Positions 7,674 through 16,356 of a stretch of 64,000 nucleotides of DNA are shown here, piece after piece (the stretch's first letter is position 1; every line of letters starts with the position of its first letter). The notes under the pieces were generated by a model. That model was not told the origin of the DNA. It saw nothing but the letters and a program-made list of their open reading frames with translations, and did not search any database. The stretch is taken from positions 4,164-68,163 of the forward strand of contig DHHM01000011.1 of NCBI GenBank assembly GCA_002403305.1, given 5' to 3'. The translations under genes were made by a program, and so were the position numbers. Source of the stretch: Bacteroidales bacterium UBA4772. Lineage in GTDB: Bacteria; Bacteroidota; Bacteroidia; Bacteroidales; VadinHA17.

Positions 7674-8537
7674 ATGAAAGGAATCAAGATCGTTGTACTG
7701 GCGAAGCAGGTACCTGACACGCGCAATGTGGGTCCTGACGCCATGAAAGCCGACGGTACCGTCAACAGGAGTGTTCTGCCGGCCATCTTCAACCCTGAGG
7801 ATCTGAACGCGCTGGAGCAGGCACTGCGCATCAGGGATCAGTATGAAGGGAGTACCGTCACGGTTCTCACGATGGGGCCGGGCCGTGCAGCCGAGATCAT
7901 CCGTGAGGGCCTCTACCGCGGTGCCGATGACGGGGTGTTGCTGACCGACAGGGCTTTTGCGGGCTCTGACACGCTTGCCACATCCTATGCCCTGACGCTG
8001 GCCATCCGCAGGCTGGAGCCCGACCTGGTTCTCGGGGGTCGTCAGGCCATCGACGGTGACACCGCGCAGGTGGGTCCGCAGATAGCAGAGAAGCTGGGAT
8101 GGCCGCAGGTGACCTATGCCGAGGAGATGCACTTTGAGAATGACAGGCTGGTGGTACGCAGAAGGCTTGAGCGCGGCGTTGAGACCGTCTCTGCCCCGCT
8201 GCCGCTGGTGGTGACCGTCAACGGTACCGCCCCCGCATGCCGGTACCGCAACGCCCGCCTGGTGATGAAGTACAAATATGCCCGCACCGACACTGAACTG
8301 CAGGCTGAGAACGCCGACTACATAGCCGGCAGCAGACCCCTGGTGCGTATTACCGAGTGGGGGACAGAGGCTGTCGGTGCTGACACGGAACAGCTGGGGC
8401 TGTCGGGCTCACCCACCAAGGTGAAGGAGATAGACAATGTCATCCTCCAGTCGAAAGAGGCAAAACAGCTCACCGCTTCCGACAGGGACATTGAAGCGCT
8501 TGTCAGGGAGTTGCTTGAGAGTCATACAATTGGTTGA
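7674..8537 (+). CDS. etfB: Electron transfer flavoprotein subunit beta
   Basis: A 287-aa subunit of the soluble FAD/AMP heterodimer that takes electrons from acyl-CoA dehydrogenases and passes them toward the quinone pool. The N-terminus IKIVVLAKQVPDTRNVG, the motif LTDRAFAGSDTLATSYAL and the signature-like DGDTAQVGPQIAEKLGWPQVTYA are typical of EtfB/FixA. The ATG at 7674 is preferred over a GTG at 7662 because family members begin with this Lys-Ile-Val-Val stretch. It is followed immediately by etfA and then an acyl-CoA dehydrogenase on the same strand. Confidence 0.95.
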   Translation: MKGIKIVVLAKQVPDTRNVGPDAMKADGTVNRSVLPAIFNPEDLNALEQALRIRDQYEGSTVTVLTMGPGRAAEIIREGLYRGADDGVLLTDRAFAGSDTLATSYALTLAIRRLEPDLVLGGRQAIDGDTAQVGPQIAEKLGWPQVTYAEEMHFENDRLVVRRRLERGVETVSAPLPLVVTVNGTAPACRYRNARLVMKYKYARTDTELQAENADYIAGSRPLVRITEWGTEAVGADTEQLGLSGSPTKVKEIDNVILQSKEAKQLTASDRDIEALVRELLESHTIG

Positions 8538-8560
8538 TAAACAGAAAAAATATCCGCAAA

Positions 8561-9580
8561 GTGAACAATCTATTCGTCTTCTGTGAGCTTGATGAGGGCA
8601 AACCTGTCGATGTGAGTCTCGAACTGCTGACCAAAGGCCGGTCGCTGGCCAACACACTCGGCTGCAACCTCGAGGCAGTGGTGCTTGGCAGCGGCATTGA
8701 GGGCATTGAGAAGGAGCTATTCCCTTACGGCACCGATGTGGTGCACCTGGCAGATGACCCGGTACTGGAGCATTACCGTACCATGCCCTATACCTCTGTC
8801 ATCACCGGCCTTCTCAGGCAGGAGCAGCCGCAGATAGCCCTGATGGGAGCCACCACAACCGGTCGCGACCTGGGACCAAGGGTCTCCTCGGCACTGCACA
8901 GCGGCCTTACAGCTGACTGTACAGGCCTCGAGATAGGTGATCACTACGTCAAAAAGACAGACACCACCTATAAAAACCTTCTATACCAGATAAGACCCGC
9001 CTTCGGGGGCAACATCATTGCCACAATCATCAATCCAGATCACCGCCCCCAGATGGCCACCGTCCGCGAGGGGGTGATGAAGAAGGAGATTGTGAACAGG
9101 AACTACCGCGGTGAACTGAAAAAGATTAATGTCTCTGACTTCATAAAGCCTGAGGACCTCGCCGTGGAGATCATTGAACGGCATATGGAGGCCCGGAGGG
9201 TTGACATCAAATCAGCGCAGATCATTGTGTCAGGAGGTTACGGCATGGGGTCAAGGGAGAATTTCAACATGCTGTACGAGCTGGCCGCCGTCCTCGGGGG
9301 TGAGGTGGCTGCCTCCAGGGCAGCCGTGGATGCAGGGTTCGCCGGCCATGAGCGGCAGGTGGGGCAGACAGGGGTTACGGTGCGGCCGAAGCTCTATATC
9401 GCCTGCGGCATCTCGGGACAGATACAGCATACGGCAGGCATGAGCCAGAGCGGAAAGATCATTGCCATCAACAATGATGCGATGGCACCCATCAACAGCA
9501 TGGCCGACTACGTGATCAACGGAGATGTGGCGGAGATTATACCGAAGCTCATTAAACATTATAAGGCAAATGCCAGGTAA
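8561..9580 (+). CDS. etfA: Electron transfer flavoprotein subunit alpha
   Basis: A subunit of about 339 aa that carries the FAD. The N-terminal half (NNLFVFCELDEGKPVDVSLE) is the ETF alpha/beta fold. The C-terminal FAD domain has the hallmark LYIACGISGQIQH...GM followed by IAINNDAMAPINSMADY. A GTG at 8561 gives the N-terminus usual in Bacteroidota EtfA. A TTG at 8534 overlapping the etfB stop is the alternative and adds nine residues. It partners EtfB and probably serves the dehydrogenase encoded 34 bases downstream. Confidence 0.93.
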   Translation: MNNLFVFCELDEGKPVDVSLELLTKGRSLANTLGCNLEAVVLGSGIEGIEKELFPYGTDVVHLADDPVLEHYRTMPYTSVITGLLRQEQPQIALMGATTTGRDLGPRVSSALHSGLTADCTGLEIGDHYVKKTDTTYKNLLYQIRPAFGGNIIATIINPDHRPQMATVREGVMKKEIVNRNYRGELKKINVSDFIKPEDLAVEIIERHMEARRVDIKSAQIIVSGGYGMGSRENFNMLYELAAVLGGEVAASRAAVDAGFAGHERQVGQTGVTVRPKLYIACGISGQIQHTAGMSQSGKIIAINNDAMAPINSMADYVINGDVAEIIPKLIKHYKANAR

Positions 9581-9614
9581 AAGACTCTTCTGACAGTAAC
9601 AAAAGGATATTCCG

Positions 9615-11321
9615 ATGGCAAATTTTTATACAGACAACAGAGACCTGCGGTTCCATCTCAACCATCCGGTGATGCGCAAGATCGTCAGGATGAAGGAGAT
9701 GGATTACCGTGACAGGGATCAGTACGACTATGCCCCTCACGATTACGAGGATGCGATGGACAATTATGACAGGGTGCTGGAGATCATAGGCGCCATATGT
9801 GCTGATGTCATCGCACCCAATGCCGAAGATGTTGACCATGAAGGGCCTGAGGTTGTTGACGGACGGGTGCGTTATGCCCGCGGAACGCAGGAGAACCATG
9901 AGGCTCTGACAAAAGCCGGTGTCATAGGGATGAACTTTCCGCGCAGGTATGACGGGCTCAACTTCCCGATGGTGCCCTATGTCATGGCTGCAGAGCTGGT
10001 ATCGAGGGCTGATGCAGGGTTTGCAAACATATGGGGGTTGCAGGATTGCGGGGAGACCATTCTCGAGTTTGCCGCAGACGAGCTGAAGGAGGAGTTCCTG
10101 CCACGCTTCAACAGGGGGGCGACGGCAGCCATGGACCTGACGGAGCCTGATGCAGGGTCTGACCTGCAGGCGGTCCAGCTTAAAGCCCATTATGATGAAA
10201 CAAGGGGCACCTGGATGCTCAACGGCGTCAAGCGATTCATCACCAATGGCGACGCAGAGATATCACTGGTGCTTGCCCGCTCAGAAGAGGGGACCACTGA
10301 CGGGCGCGGACTATCGCTGTTCGTCTATGACAAGGCTGAGGGTGCCGTGACGGTGCGACGCATAGAAAACAAGATGGGCATCAAGGGTTCACCGACATGC
10401 GAACTGGTGTTCCGCAATGCTCCGGCAAGGCTGATAGGCGAGAGACGCATGGGGCTGATAAAGTATGTCATGTCACTGATGAATGGAGCACGCCTGGGTG
10501 TGGGAGCACAGTCGGTGGGCATAGCACAGGCGGCATATGGGGAGGCAAGGAAATATGCCTCGGAGAGAAAACAGTTCGGCAAAACCATAGACCAGTTCCC
10601 TCCTGTGTACGAGATGCTAACCCTGATGAGGGTGCGAATAGAGGCGATGAGATCACTGCTCTATGAGACGGCACGGTTTGTTGACATCTACAAGGCATGG
10701 TCGTTCATCAGCGAAGAACGCAAGCTGGAGAAGGAGGAGCGTGATGACCTGAAGAGCAACACCCGGTTGGCCGATATCTATACCCCCATGGTCAAGCTCA
10801 TCAGCAGCGAATGGTGCAACAGTATTGCCTATGATGCCGTTCAGATACACGGCGGTGCGGGATTTATTAAGGACTTCCCCGTGGAAAGGCTCTACCGCGA
10901 TGCCCGTATAACATCCATCTATGAGGGCACATCCCAGTTGCAGGTAGTCGCGGCTGTCAGGGGCGTGACCACCGGCGGATATCTTGCACAGATGAGAGAG
11001 TACGAGAAAACGGAACTGAGGCCTGAGCTGGAACACCTGCGCAGAATACTCATCACCCTGACCGATGACTATGAAAAGAGGGTTGCGGAAGTGGTCGCTG
11101 CCGGCAACAATGAGCTGACCGATTTCCATGCACGGCGCATGGTGGAGATGGCTGCCAACATTATAATGGGACACCTGCTGCTGCAGGATGCGCAGCGAGA
11201 TGCCTCGTTTACCACCTCGGCAAAACTCTTCGTATCCCTGGCCGTCTCCGAGAACAGAACCAGATCGGAATATATCAAAGGGCTGGAAGAGAAGGAGCTT
11301 GGCCTTTTCAAGGTAAACTGA
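9615..11321 (+). CDS. Acyl-CoA dehydrogenase (long, about 570 aa)
   Basis: A 568-aa flavoenzyme that oxidises acyl-CoA thioesters to enoyl-CoA and passes electrons to ETF. Visible are AMDLTEPDAGSDLQAVQ (FAD/substrate loop), KRFITNGD, the middle-domain MGIKGSPTCEL and the helical C-terminal domain with YASERKQFGKTIDQFP and QIHGGAGF. The predicted catalytic base is Glu437 in SIYEGTSQLQ. A C-terminal extension of about 120 aa beyond the classic 380-aa fold places it with the longer AcdB-type members. Co-location with etfBA supports a role in fatty- or branched-acid oxidation. The chain-length preference is not evident. Confidence 0.93.
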   Translation: MANFYTDNRDLRFHLNHPVMRKIVRMKEMDYRDRDQYDYAPHDYEDAMDNYDRVLEIIGAICADVIAPNAEDVDHEGPEVVDGRVRYARGTQENHEALTKAGVIGMNFPRRYDGLNFPMVPYVMAAELVSRADAGFANIWGLQDCGETILEFAADELKEEFLPRFNRGATAAMDLTEPDAGSDLQAVQLKAHYDETRGTWMLNGVKRFITNGDAEISLVLARSEEGTTDGRGLSLFVYDKAEGAVTVRRIENKMGIKGSPTCELVFRNAPARLIGERRMGLIKYVMSLMNGARLGVGAQSVGIAQAAYGEARKYASERKQFGKTIDQFPPVYEMLTLMRVRIEAMRSLLYETARFVDIYKAWSFISEERKLEKEERDDLKSNTRLADIYTPMVKLISSEWCNSIAYDAVQIHGGAGFIKDFPVERLYRDARITSIYEGTSQLQVVAAVRGVTTGGYLAQMREYEKTELRPELEHLRRILITLTDDYEKRVAEVVAAGNNELTDFHARRMVEMAANIIMGHLLLQDAQRDASFTTSAKLFVSLAVSENRTRSEYIKGLEEKELGLFKVN

Positions 11322-11472
11322 CCTCCCCGTAGTTTTCACCCTGACAAACCTGGTCGAAGGATAATATTTAGCAGCCCGACCGGTGATAAATGTCAATTGA
11401 CCAGTTGACAAGAAACAGCTATAGATCAGACAAATATATCATGGTCGCCCACAAAGAGACCCCTTATTACGA

Positions 11473-11480
11473 TATATTTG
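11473..11480 (+). promoter_or_regulatory. Candidate promoter of the cytochrome operon
   Basis: TATATTTG matches TAnnTTTG 26 bases before the first cytochrome gene. About 70 bases further upstream lies the palindrome GTCAATTGAC (11392-11401), a possible operator. Confidence 0.5.
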
Positions 11481-11505
11481 TGATTGGAATAACAATATCA
11501 GAAAG

Positions 11506-11871
11506 ATGGAGCGTAGAAAGAGGATTATAAAGTTATTGCTGCCAGCAATGCTGATGACCTGCATGGTGGTCATGTCTTCATGTGAAAAGTATGCATGGGC
11601 AAAGCCGGAAATACCGCAGGATCTTGTTGTCAGCTATTCGGTGAACATCTTTCCGTTCTGCCAGAGCTGTCACGGAGCGTGGAGTGAAGACCGGGCATAC
11701 GACAAACTGTTTGAAAATGTCGATACCGTCACCCCGGCCTCCAGCAGGGTTCTGTCGATTCATTCATCGATAACTGCGTTCGGGTCGCAGATGCTGCAGG
11801 TCGACACCCTGTTGTTGCCGGCGCCTGATGTTATAAAAATCTGGGCATCCCAGGGAGCCGAAAAGGACTAA
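11506..11871 (+). CDS. Small c-type cytochrome lipoprotein, one haem motif
   Basis: A 121-aa protein with a lipoprotein signal peptide (lipobox ending VMSSC near residue 26) and a single haem-attachment motif CQSCH in PFCQSCHGAW. There is no obvious distal Met ligand, so the second axial ligand is uncertain. After processing it would be membrane-anchored in the envelope, and outer-membrane attachment is likely for a Bacteroidota lipoprotein. It heads a run of four same-strand genes (barrel, seven-haem cytochrome, cytochrome b) with gaps of 26 bp or less. That suggests it is the outer-membrane haem partner of the barrel. I do not recognise a named family. Confidence 0.8.
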   Translation: MERRKRIIKLLLPAMLMTCMVVMSSCEKYAWAKPEIPQDLVVSYSVNIFPFCQSCHGAWSEDRAYDKLFENVDTVTPASSRVLSIHSSITAFGSQMLQVDTLLLPAPDVIKIWASQGAEKD

Positions 11872-11897
11872 CCTTAAGAACTTAAACCACGATAAAC

Positions 11898-12734
11898 ATG
11901 AGAAAGATATTATCATCAGTAATTCTCGTCCTGCTTTTTCTGCCTCTGTTCAGCCAGGAGAGCGAAGATTACCCGGTAAGACTATTCGAAACAAGCATAT
12001 TAATTGATAACCAAACGGTCACTACTCCATTCAAGGGTATGCTCGAGTTTGAAATACATCACAGGTTCGGGACGGTAAACAATGCTCTTGATGACCTGTT
12101 TGGCCTTTGGGCTCCGGCCAATATACGACTGGGACTCAATTACGCCGTCACTGACAGGCTGGTTATCGGCGCCGGTACTGCGAAGAATTACAAGGCCCAG
12201 GATATAGCAGTGAAGTATGCCCTGTTGCAGCAGACCAGCTCCGGGTCGGTACCGGTGTCTCTGGCATTTTACGGAAATATGGGATTGAACCTGCTGAATC
12301 AGAATACTTTCGGGCCGGCACACGACTGGAGGGAGATCCACCGTCTTTCCTACTTCAGTCAGATATTGGTTGCCCGTCAGTTTGGCGAGAAGTTTTCACT
12401 TCAGCTGGCACCGACATTCATATGGTTCAATGCCGTTGAGATCGGGTATAAAAATGCTCACTATGGAATCTCAGCAGGAGCAAGGTATAATGTAGCCGGC
12501 TCACACAGTATCATAGCCGAGTACGATCAGCTGTTCAACAAACAGGAGAACGAGGATTTCAATTCGAAGCCTCAGCTTGCTCTCGGATGGGAGATCGGTA
12601 CACCCACCCATGCATTCCAGATATTCTTTGCCAACTATAAGGATATACTGGGACAATATAATTGTGTTTACAATCAGAACAGCATCAGTGACGGTAACTT
12701 TCTGATAGGTCTTAACGTTACCGTAAGGTTCTGA
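11898..12734 (+). CDS. DUF5777-family outer-membrane beta-barrel protein
   Basis: A 278-aa protein with a signal peptide cut after LPLFS, leaving Gln at the new N-terminus. The body has alternating beta strands and ends in Phe (LNVTVRF), as in outer-membrane barrels. The segment from TPFKGMLEFEIHHRFG through LDDLFGLWAPANIRLGLNYAV is characteristic of DUF5777. The function of this family is not established. Members are often seen beside c-type cytochromes, and here the gene lies between a haem lipoprotein and a seven-haem cytochrome. A pore that lets electron carriers cross the outer membrane is an attractive inference. Confidence 0.82.
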   Translation: MRKILSSVILVLLFLPLFSQESEDYPVRLFETSILIDNQTVTTPFKGMLEFEIHHRFGTVNNALDDLFGLWAPANIRLGLNYAVTDRLVIGAGTAKNYKAQDIAVKYALLQQTSSGSVPVSLAFYGNMGLNLLNQNTFGPAHDWREIHRLSYFSQILVARQFGEKFSLQLAPTFIWFNAVEIGYKNAHYGISAGARYNVAGSHSIIAEYDQLFNKQENEDFNSKPQLALGWEIGTPTHAFQIFFANYKDILGQYNCVYNQNSISDGNFLIGLNVTVRF

Positions 12735-12750
12735 TCAAACCAGGCAAAAA

Positions 12751-13761
12751 ATGATCTTAAGTAGATATTTTGTTTGTCTGACAGTCATATTATTTGTCTT
12801 CTCGCAGCAGGCAACTGCCAGGGCGAATTATCAGGACAGCCTGCCTGTGACCAGGGGAGCCGAGCTGAGCCTCTATGCCGAAGATAACGAGACCAATTGC
12901 CTGGTATGTCACGGGAAGCTTATTTACACCCTTACTGATACAGTGATGGGGATGACACGGAAGCAACTGATGTCAGAACAAAATCTTGTCATACCGGGGA
13001 TGTTCTATAACTCAGTTCACTGGAGTTTCAGTTGTCTCGACTGTCATTCGGAGGAATTCAAAATTTTTCCTCATTCGATTGAGGCACGGTTTGAAACATC
13101 GTGGGGATGTATTGATTGTCACGGTTATGATCCAAACTATGAGCAGTACGGATTTGAGGAGATAGATGCGGAGTATCAGAAGAGTGTTCACTATACCGCA
13201 ACTGACGGCCTGATTACATGCTGGAAGTGTCATGACCCGCATTATTACAATCCTCTTGCCCGGCAGACACGGGGAGGCAGGGAATACATAATCCGGTCAA
13301 ATGAAATGTGTCTCCGCTGTCACAGCAATGCTGAAGTCATGGGCTTGATCACCGATGAAAATGTTGAGATTGTGCTGCCGAAGCATGAGTGGTTGCCTGA
13401 TGTTGACCGCCACCTGGAGGCGGTGAGATGTATCGACTGTCATACCCGCATGAACGACAGTGTGCTGGTGGCTCATGAGGTCATGCCTGCAGACAGCGCC
13501 GTCAGGGGATGTACTGACTGTCACAGCCAGAACTCGATACTGATGGGGACTCTTTACAAATATGCCGCAAGGGAGAGTCGTGATGAGAAGGGATTTGTCA
13601 ACGGGGTAATGCTCAGGAATGATTCATACGTAATAGGTGCAAACCGCAGTAAACTGATATCCTTTGCAGGACTGCTGATTATTGGCATGACTCTTGCATT
13701 TGCACTGGTGCACACCATCTTCAGGATAGTTGTTAAACCTAAGGATCAAGTTCATGAGTAA
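12751..13761 (+). CDS. Seven-haem c-type cytochrome with C-terminal membrane anchor
   Basis: A 336-aa protein with a signal peptide (cut before QQATARA) and seven CXXCH motifs in order: CLVCH, CLDCH, CIDCH, CWKCH, CLRCH, CIDCH and CTDCH. A single hydrophobic helix near residues 295-318 (LISFAGLLIIGMTLAF) is followed by a short basic tail. The haem domain should therefore face the periplasm and stay attached to the inner membrane. The last eight bases overlap the cytochrome b gene, which implies tight coupling. Together they resemble a quinol-oxidising pair in which the b subunit feeds the haem wire. No named family was assigned. Confidence 0.88.
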   Translation: MILSRYFVCLTVILFVFSQQATARANYQDSLPVTRGAELSLYAEDNETNCLVCHGKLIYTLTDTVMGMTRKQLMSEQNLVIPGMFYNSVHWSFSCLDCHSEEFKIFPHSIEARFETSWGCIDCHGYDPNYEQYGFEEIDAEYQKSVHYTATDGLITCWKCHDPHYYNPLARQTRGGREYIIRSNEMCLRCHSNAEVMGLITDENVEIVLPKHEWLPDVDRHLEAVRCIDCHTRMNDSVLVAHEVMPADSAVRGCTDCHSQNSILMGTLYKYAARESRDEKGFVNGVMLRNDSYVIGANRSKLISFAGLLIIGMTLAFALVHTIFRIVVKPKDQVHE

Positions 13762-14374
13762 GAGTTTTTATCACTATCCCGCCTGGGTCAGGCTGTGGCA
13801 CCTTACCAATGCAGTTCTGTGCCTGTTCCTGATTGTGACGGGGTTCAGCATGCTCTATTCAGACCCGGATAACGCACTTGTCGTTAAGTTCCAGAGGGCT
13901 GTCTCAATACATAATGTGTGCGGTGTGCTTCTTACGATAAGCTATACGCTGTTTCTCTTTGGCAATCTGTTCACCTCCAACGGCAAACATTACCTGTTGA
14001 ACATTAAGGGATTGGGGAAGCGGCTTTGGAAACAGGGACGCTATTACGCATATGGCTACTTCAAAGGTGAGGAGTCGCCATTCCCCGTAAGCAGCGAACG
14101 CAAATTCAACCCACTGCAGCAGGTATCATATGTCGGGGTGATGTATTTCGCCCTCCCTATGCTTTTCATCACCGGCTGGGCACTGATGTTTCCCGAATTC
14201 ATCCTGAAGAAATTCCTGGGATTCAGCGGTATTTTTCTCACAGACCAGTTCCATGTCATTCTTGGATTCCTGGTAGTTATATTCCTGTTCATTCATCTTT
14301 ATGTCAGCACAATGGGTAAGACCCCCCTGAGTAATTTCAGAAGTATTATTACCGGCTGGCAGGAGAGTCACTAA
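13754..14374 (+). CDS. Cytochrome b561/formate dehydrogenase gamma-like membrane subunit
   Basis: A 206-aa integral membrane protein with four main hydrophobic helices and the N-terminal signature YHYPAWVRLWHLTNAVLC typical of the di-haem cytochrome b subunits of formate dehydrogenases and hydrogenases. Candidate haem b ligands include His in RLWHLTN, SIHNVCG, DQFHVILG and LFIHLYVS. It should oxidise or reduce quinol in the inner membrane and exchange electrons with the seven-haem protein it overlaps by eight bases. The start at 13754 was chosen over 13730 for the match to family N-termini. Confidence 0.88.
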   Translation: MSKSFYHYPAWVRLWHLTNAVLCLFLIVTGFSMLYSDPDNALVVKFQRAVSIHNVCGVLLTISYTLFLFGNLFTSNGKHYLLNIKGLGKRLWKQGRYYAYGYFKGEESPFPVSSERKFNPLQQVSYVGVMYFALPMLFITGWALMFPEFILKKFLGFSGIFLTDQFHVILGFLVVIFLFIHLYVSTMGKTPLSNFRSIITGWQESH

Positions 14375-14399
14375 TAGAGTTTAATTAAATTATAGCTTT

Positions 14400-14519
14400 A
14401 TGAAACCCACATGATTGACCACAATCACAAACACGAATAAATATAATTTACAATCATGTGTGGTTCTCCCGATAAATCGGGACAGGCTATCATACCTTTA
14501 AAATTAAAATTATATTATG
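14400..14519 (+). promoter_or_regulatory. Structured 5' leader, copy 1 (shared with 42034-42147)
   Basis: The left arm AACCCACATGATT (14404-14416) pairs with AATCATGTGTGGTT (14452-14465) with one bulge. A second hairpin, TCCCGA-TAAA-TCGGGA, follows, then the strings GACAGGCTATCA and TTAAAAT-AAAATTATAT directly before the start codon. The same order of elements occurs before the flavodiiron gene at 42148. A promoter-like TAGCTTTA (14393-14400) lies right at the 5' edge, so the element is probably the transcript leader. I do not recognise it as a known riboswitch class. Confidence 0.65.
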
Positions 14520-14936
14520 ATGAAAAGATCAATTAAAGTTGTATCAGTAATGTTCCTGGCAGCTTCGTTTGGCTTCATGTCCGTCACTGCCAATGCTCAG
14601 CAGAAAAAGGGAGAACCCTGGGAAATCCCTGCCGAATACAAGAAGATGGCTAATCCTGTTGCCGCAGACGCTGCTTCAGTCAAAGCCGGCCAGATGGCAT
14701 ACGCCAGGAACTGTGCTTCCTGTCACGGAAAGACAGGCCTCGGCGACGGACCCAAGGGAAGAATGTGCAAAACATTCCCGGGTGATTTCACGGGTGCCGC
14801 TTTCCAGGGCTATACCGATGGCGAAATTTTCTACCAGACTAAATTCGGAAGGGGCGAGATGCCTGCTTACGATAAAAAGATGCCTGATACTGATATCTGG
14901 AATATGGTCAACTACATGAGATCGCTGAAGAAATAG
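14520..14936 (+). CDS. Periplasmic mono-haem cytochrome c
   Basis: A protein of about 138 aa with a signal peptide cut after SVTANA, leaving Gln-Gln. A class I cytochrome c domain has the haem motif CASCH (NCASCHGKTGLGDGP) and a likely distal Met in GRGEMPAYDKKM, ending with the typical helix DIWNMVNYMRSL. It is a soluble or loosely attached electron carrier. The second of two adjacent ATGs (14520) is taken as the start because the shared leader aligns with the flavodiiron gene through this ATG. It lies downstream of the cytochrome b operon, behind its own structured leader and ahead of a strong terminator. Confidence 0.92.
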   Translation: MKRSIKVVSVMFLAASFGFMSVTANAQQKKGEPWEIPAEYKKMANPVAADAASVKAGQMAYARNCASCHGKTGLGDGPKGRMCKTFPGDFTGAAFQGYTDGEIFYQTKFGRGEMPAYDKKMPDTDIWNMVNYMRSLKK

Positions 14937-14950
14937 CTCCTGTCGGACAT

Positions 14951-14985
14951 AAAAAAAAGCTGCCTCTTTCGGGGCAGCTTTTTTT
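14951..14985. terminator. Rho-independent terminator, probably bidirectional
   Basis: AAGCTGCC and GGGCAGCTT form a strong stem with an A-tract before it and a T-tract after it. It separates the cytochrome c gene from the convergent six-haem lipoprotein gene and could stop transcription from both sides. Confidence 0.9.
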
Positions 14986-15002
14986 GTGCACTTTCTCTGT
15001 TA

Positions 15003-16070
15003 TTATTTTCCGGGAACCGTGTATCCCAGAGCTGTCATGGCAGCTATCGAGTTGTCGAGCAGTACCCTTGTATATTCAGGGTTGTGTACCCCGTGGCTGC
15101 GGTCTTCCTTGATGGTGTTGTAATTCAGGTAGGCCAGTACCGCATTTGCCTTGAATGTTCCCTTATTGGCAAGTTCGGTCGTGGTATTGTAAATACCTGC
15201 GGTGACGAGCTGAGCTTCCAGAACCTCCATCCTGTCGCTGATGTCATCAGTCAGTGTGGCAAGCATCGATGTCAGATTGTCCGCATTCAAATGACATGTG
15301 GTACAGCCTGTCTGAAGCATGGTCTCATGACCGTGGCTGTCATACCAGACCCCCATGTTATGACCTCCGGCCTGATAACCGTATGGTGCTGACATATGGC
15401 AGGTAACACATCCGCTGGCCGTGGAGTGTGGGTTGTTTGCCGGTAGCTGAGCACCTGGCAGTTCAAACGGCGTCTTACCCAGTATCAGGTTGGCATTGGG
15501 GCCGTGATGAGGGCCCATACGGTTGTTGGTTATTTCAAAATCGGCACCATTAACTGAAGGAGCAGGAGAGACATTGCGCGACTGATGGCAGAAGACGCAC
15601 TGGTTGCTTGTACCCTTGTTCCAGACGACATCGGCACCTGCATACTTGACCTCCAGTGTCTCTGCCCCGGGCTTGGTAAGAGCCCAGTCGTCCGAAGAGA
15701 ACGTCTCATGAATTTTGTGGCAGGTAAAGCAGTTAATCTGCATTGGATTTTGAGGCACGGAGATGTCTGCTACTGATCCTTCGGCTACATACTCGAGAAA
15801 GCCCTGGCTTGTGTGACACTGCACGCATCCTTCTCTGTTGGCGTAGGCAGCATTCCCTCCTGTGGCATGAGTCGATTCTTCCCACTGGGCAGAGAAGGCT
15901 GTCATCTGACTGTTGCTGTTATGGCAATCGGCACAGGCAAGCGTCGTTCCCGGTTCTCCCTGGTCACCTTTTTCACCATCCTCACCGATCGGACCCATGG
16001 GACCCTCACAGGAAGACATTACAAGGACTGAAGCAATCAGGATCGCAATAAGGTTAAGATTTCTTTTCAT
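15003..16070 (-). CDS. Six-haem c-type cytochrome lipoprotein with collagen-like stalk
   Basis: A lipoprotein of about 355 aa (lipobox ending VMSSC21). Right after the lipid anchor come six Gly-X-Y triplets (residues 23-41, GPMGPIGEDGEKGDQGEPG), a collagen-like rod. Six CXXCH motifs follow: CADCH, CVQCH, CFTCH, CVFCH, CVTCH and CTTCH, with many extra His residues that can serve as distal ligands. The C-terminal 90 residues are haem-free and helical. A short stiff stalk on a lipid anchor would hold the haem domain away from the membrane, possibly on the cell surface. The gene is divergent from the Fnr-like regulator across a 286-base gap. Confidence 0.88.
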   Translation of the reverse strand: MKRNLNLIAILIASVLVMSSCEGPMGPIGEDGEKGDQGEPGTTLACADCHNSNSQMTAFSAQWEESTHATGGNAAYANREGCVQCHTSQGFLEYVAEGSVADISVPQNPMQINCFTCHKIHETFSSDDWALTKPGAETLEVKYAGADVVWNKGTSNQCVFCHQSRNVSPAPSVNGADFEITNNRMGPHHGPNANLILGKTPFELPGAQLPANNPHSTASGCVTCHMSAPYGYQAGGHNMGVWYDSHGHETMLQTGCTTCHLNADNLTSMLATLTDDISDRMEVLEAQLVTAGIYNTTTELANKGTFKANAVLAYLNYNTIKEDRSHGVHNPEYTRVLLDNSIAAMTALGYTVPGK

Positions 16071-16264
16071 TACGGTTAAGTTTATTTCTATGTATGATGG
16101 CACACCCTGGTCTGCCGTTGCGTTTATGTTATACGAAACATTAAAGTCCAGAGTGTGTCGCTGTCATATTTTCTGGTCTGAAAGGTAGCAAGACCCTCAA
16201 TCGGTGCTCACTGTTAACCATTGATATTTCAATCACAACAGATTGATAAGTACGAGGCAATGGA

Positions 16265-16278
16265 TTGATATAAGTCAA
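16265..16278. promoter_or_regulatory. FNR-like operator candidate
   Basis: TTGATATAAGTCAA matches the FNR consensus TTGATnnnnATCAA at all but one conserved position and keeps the TTGA-six-TCAA spacing. It lies between the divergent six-haem cytochrome gene and the Crp/Fnr gene, so it may control both. Confidence 0.5.
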
Positions 16279-16329
16279 ACATAAATATGATATATGTTAT
16301 ATTTATGATTCAACAATGATGTTCGTAAT

Positions 16330-16337
16330 TAGCTTTG
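16330..16337 (+). promoter_or_regulatory. Candidate promoter for the Crp/Fnr gene
   Basis: TAGCTTTG matches TAnnTTTG 19 bases before the ATG. The FNR-like site lies about 52 bases upstream of it. Confidence 0.5.
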
Positions 16338-16356
16338 ACATTAAATATTTATCCTG

